64,000 nt of DNA from Chitinophagales bacterium (GCA_017303855.1 JAFLBL010000012.1:1-64000), one strand, 5' to 3'; positions 33,689 to 43,732 are shown, counted from the stretch's first letter. The notes: a model not told the origin generated them from the sequence alone. Translations and numbers: made by a program.

Positions 33689-34117
33689 ATGAATACTCAA
33701 ACTGCATTGGAAGACATCAAAGTCGGCCTGAAGCTGAAACTTGCAGCACTTTGGGCGGCTTTGATGTTTCTCTATATTTATGTTGACTATTTCCACTTCT
33801 ATATGCCGGGCCAGGTATCAGCTATTCTTACCGGGAAGGTGTATACGTTTACTATTACACAGAACTTTCTTTTAGTTACCCTCAGCTCAATGACAGTGCC
33901 GGCCCTGATGATTTACCTATCCGTTGCCCTGCCAGCCAAAGTAAATCGCCTTGCAAATATCATAATTGCCGCGCTGTATATTCCCTACTCCCTGTTTAAC
34001 CTGGCAGGTGAGGCCTGGATCCACATGTTTTTAGGCGCTGGTACAGAAGTTATTCTTCTTTGCCTGGTTATCCGTTATGCCTGGTACTGGCCCCGTATAC
34101 CTGTTGGAAAAACGTAA
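33689..34117 (+). CDS. DUF6326-like membrane protein
   Basis: A 142-residue protein with four transmembrane helices. The N-terminal KLKLAALWAALMFLYIYVDYFHFYMPGQ region is characteristic of DUF6326 proteins, followed by FLLVTLSSMTVPALMIYLSVAL and IIIAALYIPYSLFNL. No function is known for the family. It is 9 bp from the upstream barrel gene, so they are almost surely co-transcribed. Confidence 0.8.
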   Translation: MNTQTALEDIKVGLKLKLAALWAALMFLYIYVDYFHFYMPGQVSAILTGKVYTFTITQNFLLVTLSSMTVPALMIYLSVALPAKVNRLANIIIAALYIPYSLFNLAGEAWIHMFLGAGTEVILLCLVIRYAWYWPRIPVGKT

Positions 34118-34174
34118 GAATCTGTCTTTGCTAAAAAAACACCGGGTTATTCACAAAATGCAGAAATTTAATAC

Positions 34175-34735
34175 ATGGAAACATTGAATATACAAACATC
34201 CAGGCTTATTATCCGGCACCTCAAATTATCAGACCTGATCAACTTTCACAGGTATAGATCGAATCCGGAGGTTACAAAATACCAGGGTTTTGATGTTATG
34301 ACAATCGGGCAGGCTGAAGCGTTTATTAAAGATAATTCGGTAAAACGCTTTGGCAAACCCGGTGAATGGGTGCAATACGCCATTGAAAATATTGAAACTG
34401 GAAAACTTATCGGAGATTGTGCAATCAAACTGGAACAGTATGACACCAGGATAGCTGAAGCAGGCATTACAATTTCGCACCTTGAACAAAACAAAGGTTT
34501 CGCAAAAGAAGCATTACTTGGCATTATGTCATTCCTGTTTGACGCAAAAGAAATACACAGGATAGTCGAAATTGTGGATGTTGAAAATACTGCTTCCATA
34601 AACCTGTTAAAAAGTACAGGGTTCAGACAGGAGGGACACTTTATTGAAAATATATTCTTTAAAGGGAAATGGGGCAGTGAATTTCAATACGCAATGCTGA
34701 AGCGGGAATGGGACGACAGAAGAGGAAATTTGTAA
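34175..34735 (+). CDS. GNAT N-acetyltransferase (RimJ/RimL type)
   Basis: A 186-residue acetyltransferase: N-terminal SRLIIRHLKLSDL, the central beta-bulge segment AEAGITISHLEQNKGFAKEAL that holds the acetyl-CoA pyrophosphate loop (Q-N-K-G-F-A), then HRIVEIVDVENTASINLLKSTGF. These are the usual GNAT motifs of the protein/antibiotic acetyltransferase subgroup. Substrate is unknown. It follows the DUF6326-like gene by 57 bp on the same strand. Confidence 0.9.
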   Translation: METLNIQTSRLIIRHLKLSDLINFHRYRSNPEVTKYQGFDVMTIGQAEAFIKDNSVKRFGKPGEWVQYAIENIETGKLIGDCAIKLEQYDTRIAEAGITISHLEQNKGFAKEALLGIMSFLFDAKEIHRIVEIVDVENTASINLLKSTGFRQEGHFIENIFFKGKWGSEFQYAMLKREWDDRRGNL

Positions 34736-34796
34736 TCTGTCACGGTATACCAATCGAAAGACGGGTATTATACTGCAGAAAAAATAAAGACTGTAT

Positions 34797-35057
34797 TTGA
34801 ACAAGTTTATATACTTCCTTATAACGATTACGGCAATTATTACGGTTTATTGGACCAATTATCAATGGAATTGGCTTCAGCAGCAAAGCCGGATCATTCC
34901 GGTTGGGGTATTTTTAATTTTGATTGCAGGCCTGCTGCTAAAACAAAAAACAGTCCATAAGAATTTAGCCTGGGGGCTAATAGCGGGTTCATTGACCGGT
35001 TTTGTTCTGTTGGCGGTTATAATTATCCGGGCTTTGGCTGTTGCCGCCGGGATGTGA
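34797..35057 (+). CDS. small membrane protein, unknown
   Basis: An 86-residue protein with three hydrophobic helices and a basic C-terminal end. The only in-frame start is TTG at 34797; a stop lies 12 bp upstream. It is not similar to a family I can name. It is placed between the GNAT and serine-hydrolase genes with short spacing, so it is probably part of the same transcript. Confidence 0.6.
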   Translation: MNKFIYFLITITAIITVYWTNYQWNWLQQQSRIIPVGVFLILIAGLLLKQKTVHKNLAWGLIAGSLTGFVLLAVIIIRALAVAAGM

Positions 35058-35082
35058 TTTTAAACCTTTATAAAGCTGTATC

Positions 35083-36171
35083 ATGATGACCAGGTTTATC
35101 TTTATTACCTGTATTTCTTTTTGTTTTCTGCCTGTATACGGGCAAAAAACAAGTCTGTTTGCCGACTCCATTCGAAAAGAATATAAAATTCCTGAGCTGA
35201 GTTATGCTGTAGTGAACGGCAGCAGTACGGTAGAACTGGCGGCGTTGGGAAAGCATTCGATCGGCCTTCCGGACACGGCCACACTCAATGACAGGTTCCA
35301 TATTGGTTCCAACACCAAGGCGATGACGGCATTTATGATCGCCAAATATGTGGAAAAAGGGAAATTAAACTGGACAACTAAATTTTTTGATCTTTTTCCG
35401 GATTGGAAAAATACAAGCAAACCGGCTTATTGGAATATTACCTTACAGGATTTATTGTCCCACAAAGCAGGTATACAACCCTTCCAGGGAGAAAATGACC
35501 CGGAGATACCAGTCTTCAAAGGAACAAAGGCAGAGAAAAGAAAACAGTTCGGGCAGTTTGTATTAACAGTAGAACCCGTGAAGCCAGACGTACAAAATCC
35601 GTTCATTTATTCAAATGCGGGCTATACACTGGCCACATTAATGGTGGAAAAAGCTACCAGAAAAACCTGGGAGCAACTGGTAGAAAAAGTCTTCAACAAA
35701 GACCTGAAGTTAAATGTAAAATTATCCTGGCCGGAAAATCAAAAACAAAAAGACACCTGGGGGCATAGTACCAATAATGATACACTCACTCCTGTCGCTT
35801 CTGTGAATGATTATCAGTTAGACTATACGGAGCCGGCCGGTGACCTGAACATCAAACTAACAGACTACATCAAATTCATCCGGCTCAACTTAAATGGACT
35901 GGAAGGTCGGGACAATTATTTGAAAGCAGAAACCTATACGTTTATCCACAAGGGTAGTAAAGATTATGCAATGGGCTGGTTTAATGTATATGAAAAGGGG
36001 AAAGAGCTCTCTGTTCATTTGGGTACCGGGGCGTTCACGTATTTCACGGTGGTACATATCGACAGACAAAAGCTAATTGCTTACATAATCTTTACCAATG
36101 CATTCAATCCGGGTACCCAGCAAGGTGTAAGATTATTAATGAGAAAGCTGAAAGAAAACTACGGCAGTTAA
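35083..36171 (+). CDS. serine hydrolase, beta-lactamase/class C fold
   Basis: A 362-residue exported protein with signal peptide (cleavage after YGQ near 21). The catalytic motifs are S76-x-x-K79 in GSNTKAM, Y176-S-N in YSNAGY and a late HLGTG in place of KTG. Such proteins hydrolyse D-Ala peptides, esters or related amides in the periplasm; true antibiotic resistance cannot be inferred. Starts at 35083 and 35086 are both possible. It is 25 bp after the small membrane protein and 10 bp before another. Confidence 0.88.
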   Translation: MMTRFIFITCISFCFLPVYGQKTSLFADSIRKEYKIPELSYAVVNGSSTVELAALGKHSIGLPDTATLNDRFHIGSNTKAMTAFMIAKYVEKGKLNWTTKFFDLFPDWKNTSKPAYWNITLQDLLSHKAGIQPFQGENDPEIPVFKGTKAEKRKQFGQFVLTVEPVKPDVQNPFIYSNAGYTLATLMVEKATRKTWEQLVEKVFNKDLKLNVKLSWPENQKQKDTWGHSTNNDTLTPVASVNDYQLDYTEPAGDLNIKLTDYIKFIRLNLNGLEGRDNYLKAETYTFIHKGSKDYAMGWFNVYEKGKELSVHLGTGAFTYFTVVHIDRQKLIAYIIFTNAFNPGTQQGVRLLMRKLKENYGS

Positions 36172-36181
36172 ACCAGATAGC

Positions 36182-36529
36182 ATGAAAATATTCATAACCA
36201 TACTTGGTATTCTGAACGGGGTCTATATGCTTGCGGACGGAATATATGTGACCCTGAAAGGGAAATACATCGGGCCCGAAAAACCCGGACCCTGGGCAGC
36301 ATTATTTTACAAGTTGAACGCAGATGTCTTTAAACTGGGCTGGCTTTTCATCATATTTGGTTTGGCATGGCTGTTTTGGCTTTACTGTCTTTGGACAAAT
36401 AAAGAGGAGGCATACATTTATGGTATCTTCCTGGCCGTGCTGACCTTATGGTATTTCCCTTTTGGAACTTTATCTTCTCTCCTCCTGCTTGCCATATTGC
36501 TTTTTTTCCGTGAAAAAGCGGGTTGCTGA
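36182..36529 (+). CDS. small membrane protein, unknown
   Basis: A 115-residue protein with three hydrophobic segments (about 4-24, 50-72, 80-108) and a KPGPWAALFYKLN loop. No family recognised. It follows the serine hydrolase by 10 bp, which supports co-transcription and possibly a shared envelope role. Confidence 0.7.
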   Translation: MKIFITILGILNGVYMLADGIYVTLKGKYIGPEKPGPWAALFYKLNADVFKLGWLFIIFGLAWLFWLYCLWTNKEEAYIYGIFLAVLTLWYFPFGTLSSLLLLAILLFFREKAGC

Positions 36530-36808
36530 TCTTCTCAAGAATTTCATTCCGGCAGCATTCTCATACAGTAAAGGAAAGTGTTATGCTGACGTTGCTGAAG
36601 AATTTATAAATGCCGGAGTTGCTTACACTACAAAAGCAACCATCATTGACTGCAGATTAACTCAGTTTCATTAACATTTCTTTATGCAACAAAAACAGGA
36701 TTAACGTATACAGAAACATGGGCTTTTCAACGAATCGCACGGGAATCCCGGATAATTTTACAGGGCCGTAAGGCACTAAAAAAAATCATTAAACCAAATA
36801 ATCTATCA

Positions 36809-37267
36809 ATGAAAACAAAAAAGAGTCTGCCGCCCTCAGGGGCTGCTGCAATAGCGCTGGACTCCGGTAAAAAAGAAACAGTAAGAAAAAACGCTCTCTT
36901 AAAATGTACTGGCTTACTCCTTGTTCTTTTTCTTCATTTCTCCTGCGGTAAGGATACTGACAATAACAACAATTCAAGAGTTGTCACCTATGAGCTCACC
37001 GGAAATTATACAGGAACTAAATTTGCATCATACACAACCTCCACTGGCGGCACCGCCAATGAAACCATAACAACACTTCCCTGGACGAAGGAAATAACCT
37101 ATAACAGTAACCTGACTGCAGCTAGCATTGCTGTATCGGGTAATGGCGGAACATCTGGTCAGCAGGTAAAAGTAGTTATAAAAAAAGGGGGGACTATAAT
37201 TTCAACCACCATTGCCACAGCGGATAACACCGGCAGCTTTACCCGTTCTGCATTAGTCATGTTTTGA
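36809..37267 (+). CDS. MmpS-like small lipoprotein
   Basis: A 152-residue protein with an unusually long N-terminal region before a hydrophobic signal and lipobox HFSC (C46), followed by GKDTDNNNN. The mature domain has VVTYELTGNYTGTKFASY and ITTLPWTKEITYNSNLTAASIAV, the strand pattern of MmpS-like C-terminal domains and related transthyretin-like lipoproteins. Function is unknown. The 45-residue leader is odd; an internal non-ATG start could exist but I could not find one. Confidence 0.72.
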   Translation: MKTKKSLPPSGAAAIALDSGKKETVRKNALLKCTGLLLVLFLHFSCGKDTDNNNNSRVVTYELTGNYTGTKFASYTTSTGGTANETITTLPWTKEITYNSNLTAASIAVSGNGGTSGQQVKVVIKKGGTIISTTIATADNTGSFTRSALVMF

Positions 37268-37322
37268 CCGAACAATGAATAATGAGGCTAATGGCCTTCC
37301 CTTATAAAAACTTAAAAAAAGT

Positions 37323-37874
37323 ATGAAAAACACAATTTCACTGACAGTCGCTTTGCTTTGTCTGCAGTTTAGCAGCAATGCACAAAAAGAACCCGTTTCA
37401 GTTACAGCAACAGCCGGTATGTATGTAGCCTATTCCGATGATGGATTGACCGGGCCGGGTTTCGAACTAAAAGCATCGAAAAAAATTTCTCCTTCTTCCT
37501 CGATAAGTATAGGGTTAGGATATATCACCCTGTGCTCACTCAAAAACCCTTATCACGGGTATGTCTTCAATACAAGACAGGTGCCCGTGCAGATCGGGTA
37601 TAAGAAGTGCTGGAATAAATTCTATCTCGAGCCAAGGGCAGGGATCGGGGAATTTGGCGGTAAGTTCTCGCTTGAAGGAGGTTATAGCAAACCCTCTGTA
37701 CTCGCATTCATGTATACACTGGGTGCCGGCTATTCATTCCGGAAAATAGAGCTCGGGATGGAAGTACAGGGTGGGGCAATGGGTATCAGCTCCCCAAAGG
37801 CTGGCTTTTGGTATAATAAACGCCAGTATTATTCCGCCGTTAAAATTAGTATCCCTCTTTTTGAAATTAAGTAA
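37323..37874 (+). CDS. small outer-membrane beta-barrel protein
   Basis: A 183-residue protein with a signal peptide ending NAQ (about 20). The amphipathic strands (GPGFELKASKKIS, SISIGLGYITLC, RQVPVQIGYKKCW, YLEPRAGIGEFGGKF, FMYTLGAGYSFRKIELGMEVQ) support a small barrel of the porin_family sort. Function is unknown. It is 55 bp after the MmpS-like lipoprotein on the same strand. Confidence 0.8.
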   Translation: MKNTISLTVALLCLQFSSNAQKEPVSVTATAGMYVAYSDDGLTGPGFELKASKKISPSSSISIGLGYITLCSLKNPYHGYVFNTRQVPVQIGYKKCWNKFYLEPRAGIGEFGGKFSLEGGYSKPSVLAFMYTLGAGYSFRKIELGMEVQGGAMGISSPKAGFWYNKRQYYSAVKISIPLFEIK

Positions 37875-38011
37875 TGTACCGTTTTCGCAAACAGGAAAGA
37901 GTGCGCTTAAATTCAGTTGGTAGACGACAGGTGCCCGTTTGTAGAAATAACAAAAACACATGCAACGGAACCCCTCGCCGGGTTGTTTAAATAAGAAACA
38001 AAAACAATTTT

Positions 38012-38419
38012 ATGAAAAAGACATTCCTGGTTTTAGTAGCGTCACTGGCGGTGTTTTCATTTTCATCCTGTGAAAAATGCCTGAAGGATTGTGAACTGAT
38101 CCCTGCAAAAGTAATACGGTATGATTGTGACCGGGTGATCTTCCAGTTACTGACCCGGGAAATGCTGGGTGACAATACCTGGACAGATGTGAACAACGGG
38201 CAGGTGTACCATAACGTGGTGAGTTACTATAACACCTGTGAGATTGCTGCCATCACCAACGGTGAGTACAATACGATCTATGTTAAAGCGGAAAAAACAG
38301 AACAGTCTCATCCGGTTGACGAATGTATCCAATGTCAGGCCATATCCAATCAACCTCCTGTCACAAAAATGATTTTTAAAGAAATATCAACGGAGCCCTG
38401 CGAACCTGTAATAGATTAG
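38012..38419 (+). CDS. small lipoprotein rich in cysteine
   Basis: A 135-residue lipoprotein with lipobox FSSC (C20) followed by EKCLKDCE. Several more Cys residues occur in the mature part (YDCDR, NTCE, DECIQCQ, EPCEP), suggesting disulphides or metal binding. I do not recognise the family. It is followed by a strong terminator. Confidence 0.72.
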   Translation: MKKTFLVLVASLAVFSFSSCEKCLKDCELIPAKVIRYDCDRVIFQLLTREMLGDNTWTDVNNGQVYHNVVSYYNTCEIAAITNGEYNTIYVKAEKTEQSHPVDECIQCQAISNQPPVTKMIFKEISTEPCEPVID

Positions 38420-38476
38420 GTAGAAAAAAACAGCAATATTTGTTGTATAAAGTATGACCAATGAAAAACAACCCGG

Positions 38477-38516
38477 ATGACCTGCTTTAATCTGTTTTAA
38501 AGCAGGTCATTTCTTT
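38477..38516 (+). terminator. intrinsic terminator
   Basis: The 14-bp arms ATGACCTGCTTTAA and TTAAAGCAGGTCAT are perfect complements around TCTGTT, with TTCTTTT after. Confidence 0.88.
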
Positions 38517-38697
38517 TCTGAAAGCTATCCTGAAAGGTACCCGTTCCTCCTCGATTCCGGCCTGTTCCTTAGCATTGGCGGTATAACGGTCATCCGCCTG
38601 CGCTCAAAAGCGGAAACAGGTATGGGACAAAAATGCTGATGCAAACACGCTTGTTCCTTGTATACCACGGTTACCCATCATTGCATCAGCGGGTTCT

Positions 38698-40131
38698 TCA
38701 TTTGTCGTCATACATCAATACACCTACCTGTTCGTCGGAACAAAGGAATATTCGCCGGTTATCAATGGGAGTGGCCGCCAGCAGAACAGGCATGGGTTGA
38801 CCACTGTCATAGCCATAGAGCAGTTCCTTTTTATATTGGAAATCCTTTCCGATTGTTACAAGAAACAGGCCATTCCTGTCTTTTTTATTGGAAACATATT
38901 GCGTCGATTCCCCTGTGGCATGAAGGTTTTCCTGCAGATCATTGTAGAGCAGGTATACAGTATCCTGTATGAACGCAGACAGGATGGAGGGATTATCTGT
39001 ATCGAATTGAAACTTGGGTATTCGGACGACTGATCCGGAACGCTGATCTTTGCCGGTTTGAATGCACGCTATATCATGATACTTTTCGCTTGTTGAATAT
39101 TGAGTGCTGATTTGCTGGTATTGCTCGGCGATTAAAACTAAGCCGCCGGTTGTCTTTTCATAAATATGCCGGATGGTATAGGGTAGCCGGTCATCCTTTT
39201 TCAGTTTACCTTCCGGGTACAAGCCATTCACAGTTATATAAACAGAATCTGTATAAATTAACCGTACCGGATCGATCCGATAAAGAAACAGATCAGCAGT
39301 TGAGATGCGGGTAGCCTTCACCTCTTCGTCGTAGGCCAACCCTGCAATATAAACTGCATTGTTTTTTTCCTGAATGATGTCAATTCCGGGTACATACCTG
39401 CCGGGATATTCAAAACTGTACGCCACGGAGCGCCCGCTGGCAGAAAACACGGTTACATGCTGTGTGGCAATTGACTTAGCACTCAGCTTACTGCCTGCCT
39501 GCCGGTAGGTCGTTGATCCAAAATAAGCATTTCCCAGGTTGTCAACCTTTATTTCCCCTGAGGTTGCTTCGCGGGAATTCAGTCTAAAGCTTCCCGAATA
39601 AAGGACCTGTCCCGCTGAAGAAGAAAGCACAATAAATTCCCGCTCCACCATATTGGTCTTGCGGTGGTAGTAAAAATTACAGACCAGCAATTTCGACCGG
39701 TCGGCAGAAAAGATTGCATAAACGAAACTCTGTGGAATTGCTTTCATAGCTGCCAGTACCTGAATACGGCCTGCCCAGTCTGTTGAAATGGTCATCAGAT
39801 CCTTCTTTCTGTCATACTGATACAGAGTATGTACAAGTCCGGAATCCGAAACAAAAGAAATAAGGTAGGAGGCCGGGGTTTCGGGGCTGGCAAAAGTCTG
39901 TACCGTTTCAGTAGTGACAGCAAGAGAAGGGGAAAAACGGCGTACCACTACTTCCTTACCTGCCCGGCTCTGGATAACAACGAGCTGGCTGTCGATTAAT
40001 CCGGCGAACCTGAAATTTCCTTTGCTGGTAAAAGGTTGCGACCAGTTGAATGTGGGTTGCTGTGCAGATACCTTGTATGAAAAAGAAAAAAACAATATTA
40101 CTGCTAAGAAGAGAATATAGGTTGGTTTCAT
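38698..40131 (-). CDS. secreted protein, possible beta-propeller
   Basis: A 477-residue protein with a signal peptide ending VSAQ (about 24). The rest has regularly spaced beta strands with GEIKVDNLGNAYFGST, AVYIAGLAYDEE and GLFLVTIGKDFQYKKELLYG, which would suit an irregular beta-propeller. No catalytic motif was found. It lies 52 bp downstream of another secreted protein and is probably co-transcribed with it. Confidence 0.72.
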   Translation of the reverse strand: MKPTYILFLAVILFFSFSYKVSAQQPTFNWSQPFTSKGNFRFAGLIDSQLVVIQSRAGKEVVVRRFSPSLAVTTETVQTFASPETPASYLISFVSDSGLVHTLYQYDRKKDLMTISTDWAGRIQVLAAMKAIPQSFVYAIFSADRSKLLVCNFYYHRKTNMVEREFIVLSSSAGQVLYSGSFRLNSREATSGEIKVDNLGNAYFGSTTYRQAGSKLSAKSIATQHVTVFSASGRSVAYSFEYPGRYVPGIDIIQEKNNAVYIAGLAYDEEVKATRISTADLFLYRIDPVRLIYTDSVYITVNGLYPEGKLKKDDRLPYTIRHIYEKTTGGLVLIAEQYQQISTQYSTSEKYHDIACIQTGKDQRSGSVVRIPKFQFDTDNPSILSAFIQDTVYLLYNDLQENLHATGESTQYVSNKKDRNGLFLVTIGKDFQYKKELLYGYDSGQPMPVLLAATPIDNRRIFLCSDEQVGVLMYDDK

Positions 40132-40183
40132 TACTAATCAGCTTTATAAATAATCCGGTTTTTGAAATGCAGCCAGCCCGCCA

Positions 40184-41479
40184 CTACCTGGTCTTTTTGA
40201 GTTTAACAGATACCGTTTCACCGTTTCTGCTGATGGTAACGGTTTTTTTAATATTGGCAGCCGCGTTGCCAGTATAGCTGTTCACTTCAGTGTTGGCAGT
40301 GGTAGCATGAAACATTCCATTGATATAAGTATCGGTATAGCCTACTACTTCGGTACGGTGGGTTGTATGCATATAACCAAACTCCGTATACAGTATATAT
40401 TCACCCGGCATCAAATTCACAAATTCGAAATTTCCCTTATCATCATAGACCGTGGCGACTTTTATACAGCCGCTTGCTTCCTTCGGGAGGGGAACAGATC
40501 GGCCTTTCTTCCGGGAAGCTTCATTTAATTGTATCCATTCCTTAAAAAAGGAAGTATAGGGTATCAGCAGGATCGTGGTACCCAGTTGCGCAAATTGTTT
40601 CTTATTAATATTCAACAGGGCCATTCCCTTAAGTAATCCCTCATTTTCATTATCCCTTGCAAAAGCCTGTCCGTTGATAACGGAATTTCCCCCGGTGATC
40701 TGCCGTAAGGTTTCCTCTTTATTGAACGGTTTGGTAAACGGATTAAAATCGATCTCCTTATTGACCAACAGGATGTTTTGGTTACCTGAGCGGATTTCAA
40801 TTTTCCAGATCCTCCTGTCGGCCTTGTCAATATAATACTCATACTGATCCCGGGTGGCCTCTTCCAGCACACTGACCTGCCAGACCTTGTGTTCACCGGT
40901 CAGGAGGCTGACAAAAACGTTGCTCTTTACAGACAGGATTCGCGCCAACTTCACATGGTCTGTATGGCCCGGCTTATATTCATAAACCGGCAGGTCCGTT
41001 TTATAGCCGGACCGGAGAGGCAACAGACCCAGTAAATACGGGTACGTATAACTATCAAAAAAGTTGCTGCCCGCCGCTATCTTCACCATTTCCTTTTTCG
41101 AATTTTTCTTATCATAATAATACCCGGACACGTCCTGCCCAAACCGGAGAACATATTCTTTATCGTTGCTGAACGAGGAACGATAAATCGGTTTAAAAGA
41201 GCCTGCATCCGACACGGAAGTATCTGTCCATTGTTCAGCGGAGTGCAAAAATTTCAAACAGGTAAATACAGAAACTTTTTGCTGGTCAGTGCGTATTTCA
41301 AATGAATATGAACAGATCTCCATCCACTTCCCTTCATTCCAGGTATAATATCCCATCTCCGTCAGCCCGTTTCGCAACCATTTTTTTTCAAAATCCGTTG
41401 CGCCTGGTGTAACAGCTTGTTGTGCTGCTGCAGTCTGCGAGAGCACGTACAGTAGTATGGAGGAAATGATTGTTTTCAT
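40184..41479 (-). CDS. secreted protein with C-terminal regulatory-like sandwich
   Basis: A 431-residue protein started at the ATG at 41479, which gives a signal peptide (MKTIISSILLYVLSQTAAA then Q). The C-terminal ~110 residues carry a carboxypeptidase-regulatory/Cna-B-like sandwich (CIKVATVYDDKGNFEFVNLMPGEYILYTEFG). The N-terminal 300 residues are of unknown fold with many Trp/Tyr residues (YYTWNEGKWMEI, YYIDKADRRIWKIEI). The longer frame to 41575 lacks a leader. It is coupled by position to the 38698 gene; roles are unknown. Confidence 0.72.
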   Translation of the reverse strand: MKTIISSILLYVLSQTAAAQQAVTPGATDFEKKWLRNGLTEMGYYTWNEGKWMEICSYSFEIRTDQQKVSVFTCLKFLHSAEQWTDTSVSDAGSFKPIYRSSFSNDKEYVLRFGQDVSGYYYDKKNSKKEMVKIAAGSNFFDSYTYPYLLGLLPLRSGYKTDLPVYEYKPGHTDHVKLARILSVKSNVFVSLLTGEHKVWQVSVLEEATRDQYEYYIDKADRRIWKIEIRSGNQNILLVNKEIDFNPFTKPFNKEETLRQITGGNSVINGQAFARDNENEGLLKGMALLNINKKQFAQLGTTILLIPYTSFFKEWIQLNEASRKKGRSVPLPKEASGCIKVATVYDDKGNFEFVNLMPGEYILYTEFGYMHTTHRTEVVGYTDTYINGMFHATTANTEVNSYTGNAAANIKKTVTISRNGETVSVKLKKTR

Positions 41480-41674
41480 ATATCCGGTATTTGAATTGCT
41501 GTAAACACTGAACTGCATTTTATTTTTCCCGGGGCTTAGAGCAGTAACCGACCGCGTCGAAAATACAGCGTACAAAGGAACAAATTAAGTTGAGCCGCCT
41601 TATACACCGTCTACAGAAACGTGATTAAAGTATACGAAACAGCGGCTTCAATTTCCGATCGGCTACCCGGACGG

Positions 41675-43732
41675 TTATTTTTTTCGTTCGGCTCTCACTC
41701 TTCCATTCGGTTGCTGCAGGATAAGCGCTGTCACTTCTCCTTTATCATTGCTTTCAAATTGTACATTGTAGCCCCGGACGCCTTTAATAGTAAACTCATC
41801 TTTATTACCGGGAACGAGGGTATATTCGGGTTGGCCGGGGAGCTGTGCGATGAGCTGATCCGCTTTGATAAATACACTGACAACCTGTCCCGACATTAAA
41901 TATTCACCGATATATTGCTGATAGCCTGCTCCGGCTTTAGCTGCGGGTTTTTCTGTTTCCATTCCGGCCCTGACCCTGTTCACCTTGAACTCTCCGTTCG
42001 GTTGTATAAAAGAACCTGAATTAACAACCCCTGACGGATCACGGTCAAATTTGATACTGATGCCCTTAATACCTTTCAACGTAAACAAGTCCCGCTCCCG
42101 GGCAATCATTTCATATTCAGACTGCCCGGGCACAATAACCTTCAGAAGACCGGCCTCGCTGAGAAACACTTTTACAATATTCCCGTTAAAATCATATTCA
42201 CCCGTATATCTTTTCAGATCAGCATCTTTCACCACAACAGTCCGCTGTTTAATAAAGACAATATCTTTTACACCGTTTTCAAAAGGTACTTTAAGGGAAC
42301 TGATATTTCCATCAGGATCGATACTGAATTCACCATCCATTGCTTCACTGCCATCAAAGGCAGCATCATCAATCGTAATAGTAAAATAATTATACTGTTT
42401 ATGTTGCCATTTCAGGTTCCAGCGGTTGAGGGTACCGGTCAGTTTATCTTTATCTTCCCGGATGGTAATAGTGCCGTAAGCAGCATGTTTATATACACCT
42501 GTATAAGCCGTTAATGGATGGGATGGGTTTCCTTGTTTTGAGTTACCCGTTGCAACTGCTGCATTAACTCCGCCTGTCATTTTTATCAAACTGTTCCAGT
42601 CACGATATGATGCACCGGTCATTCTGTCTAAAATCAGGTTACTCAAAACCCTCACGGCGCCTGAATTGTTCTGATTGACCGACACAAATACACCAATACT
42701 ATCAGCAGGTAAGAATGTTACAAAACTGCTGAATCCGTTAATATTGCCTCCGTGACCTACACCATAATGACCCCGGTAGCTTGCGGTATACCATCCCAAT
42801 CCGTAATTAAAGAAATAATAGTCGGGTGTGACCCTGGATGGCAAATTAGCAGAAGCGATCATCTGGGAACTGATCGCCTGCTGATAAAAGGAAAATGGTA
42901 TAATTTCTTTCCCGTTTAATCGTCCCTGGTTGGTCCAGAGCAATAACCAGTTCGCCATATCCTTTGCCGTAGATACAACGGCACCGGCGGGTGCAATTGC
43001 TTGTAAGTTCTCCGGAAGAAATTGCAGTGGCTGAATTTTTTGATCCCTGTATGTATAGCCGTAAGAAAAATCTCCATCGCGGTTATAAACACCCGTAGCA
43101 GACCTTGTCATACCCAGTGGAGTAAAAAACTTTTCCTGAACCTGTTTTTCCCAGGACTTCCCGGTTAACTTTTCTACCAGGCCTCCAAGGGCAGCATACA
43201 TATAATTATTGTATTGAAAGGTCTGACGGAGTGGTGCACTGGGTTCGAGATAGCGCAGCAGGTACAACAAACTATCCCGGCTCCCGGTATTACCGCTGTA
43301 CCAGGAGTAATCATGCCGGGGTAAACCTGTACGGTGACAGAGCATATCCCTGGCTGTGATCTGCGTACTGAGTTCGGGTGTATAAAATTTCAGGTACGGT
43401 AAATAATTGGTTACAGGTACATCCATGTCAAGGACACCTTCCTGCTGGATTATACCGATCAGGGATGCAGTAAAAGCCTTTGTACAACTACCGATAGCAA
43501 ACTGTGTATTTTCAGTTACCGGTTTACTATTGGCTACATCTCTTGACCCATACCCGCTGGTCAGCAGTATTTTATTTTTTTCTACTACTGCAATGGAAAC
43601 ACCGGGCACATTCCATTCTTTGAGGATCCGCCGGATCATTGTATCAAGACCCGCCAGCCGGATGTCTTTTTTTTGTGCGTTACCAGTATAACTCAGAAAT
43701 CCCAGCAATGCTGCACAGAATAATCGTCTCAT
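41675..43732 (-). CDS. serine hydrolase (beta-lactamase fold) with long C-terminal extension
   Basis: A 685-residue exported protein, ATG at 43732, signal peptide ending GNAQ. The N-terminal hydrolase (about 25-390) has S82-x-x-K85 in GSCTKAF, the Y174-N-N in QYNNYMY and HGGNINGF as third motif. The C-terminal half has repeated DUF3471-like beta domains: the phrase with QYIGEYLMSGQVVSVFIK and RYTGEYDFNGNIVKVFLS recurs, as does Q-x-E-Y/F-x-x-V. The family acts on D-amino-acid peptides or esters outside the cell. It differs from the 35083 hydrolase by its extension. An AraC regulator lies just upstream on the same strand. Confidence 0.88.
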   Translation of the reverse strand: MRRLFCAALLGFLSYTGNAQKKDIRLAGLDTMIRRILKEWNVPGVSIAVVEKNKILLTSGYGSRDVANSKPVTENTQFAIGSCTKAFTASLIGIIQQEGVLDMDVPVTNYLPYLKFYTPELSTQITARDMLCHRTGLPRHDYSWYSGNTGSRDSLLYLLRYLEPSAPLRQTFQYNNYMYAALGGLVEKLTGKSWEKQVQEKFFTPLGMTRSATGVYNRDGDFSYGYTYRDQKIQPLQFLPENLQAIAPAGAVVSTAKDMANWLLLWTNQGRLNGKEIIPFSFYQQAISSQMIASANLPSRVTPDYYFFNYGLGWYTASYRGHYGVGHGGNINGFSSFVTFLPADSIGVFVSVNQNNSGAVRVLSNLILDRMTGASYRDWNSLIKMTGGVNAAVATGNSKQGNPSHPLTAYTGVYKHAAYGTITIREDKDKLTGTLNRWNLKWQHKQYNYFTITIDDAAFDGSEAMDGEFSIDPDGNISSLKVPFENGVKDIVFIKQRTVVVKDADLKRYTGEYDFNGNIVKVFLSEAGLLKVIVPGQSEYEMIARERDLFTLKGIKGISIKFDRDPSGVVNSGSFIQPNGEFKVNRVRAGMETEKPAAKAGAGYQQYIGEYLMSGQVVSVFIKADQLIAQLPGQPEYTLVPGNKDEFTIKGVRGYNVQFESNDKGEVTALILQQPNGRVRAERKK

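Noticed and set aside
36462..36674. 70-residue ORF after the small membrane-protein gene
   Set aside because: Overlaps the real gene out of frame, with no features.
41985..42389. 134-residue plus-strand ORF over the second serine hydrolase
   Set aside because: Antisense to a well-supported gene and composed of Ser/Thr-rich mirror codons.
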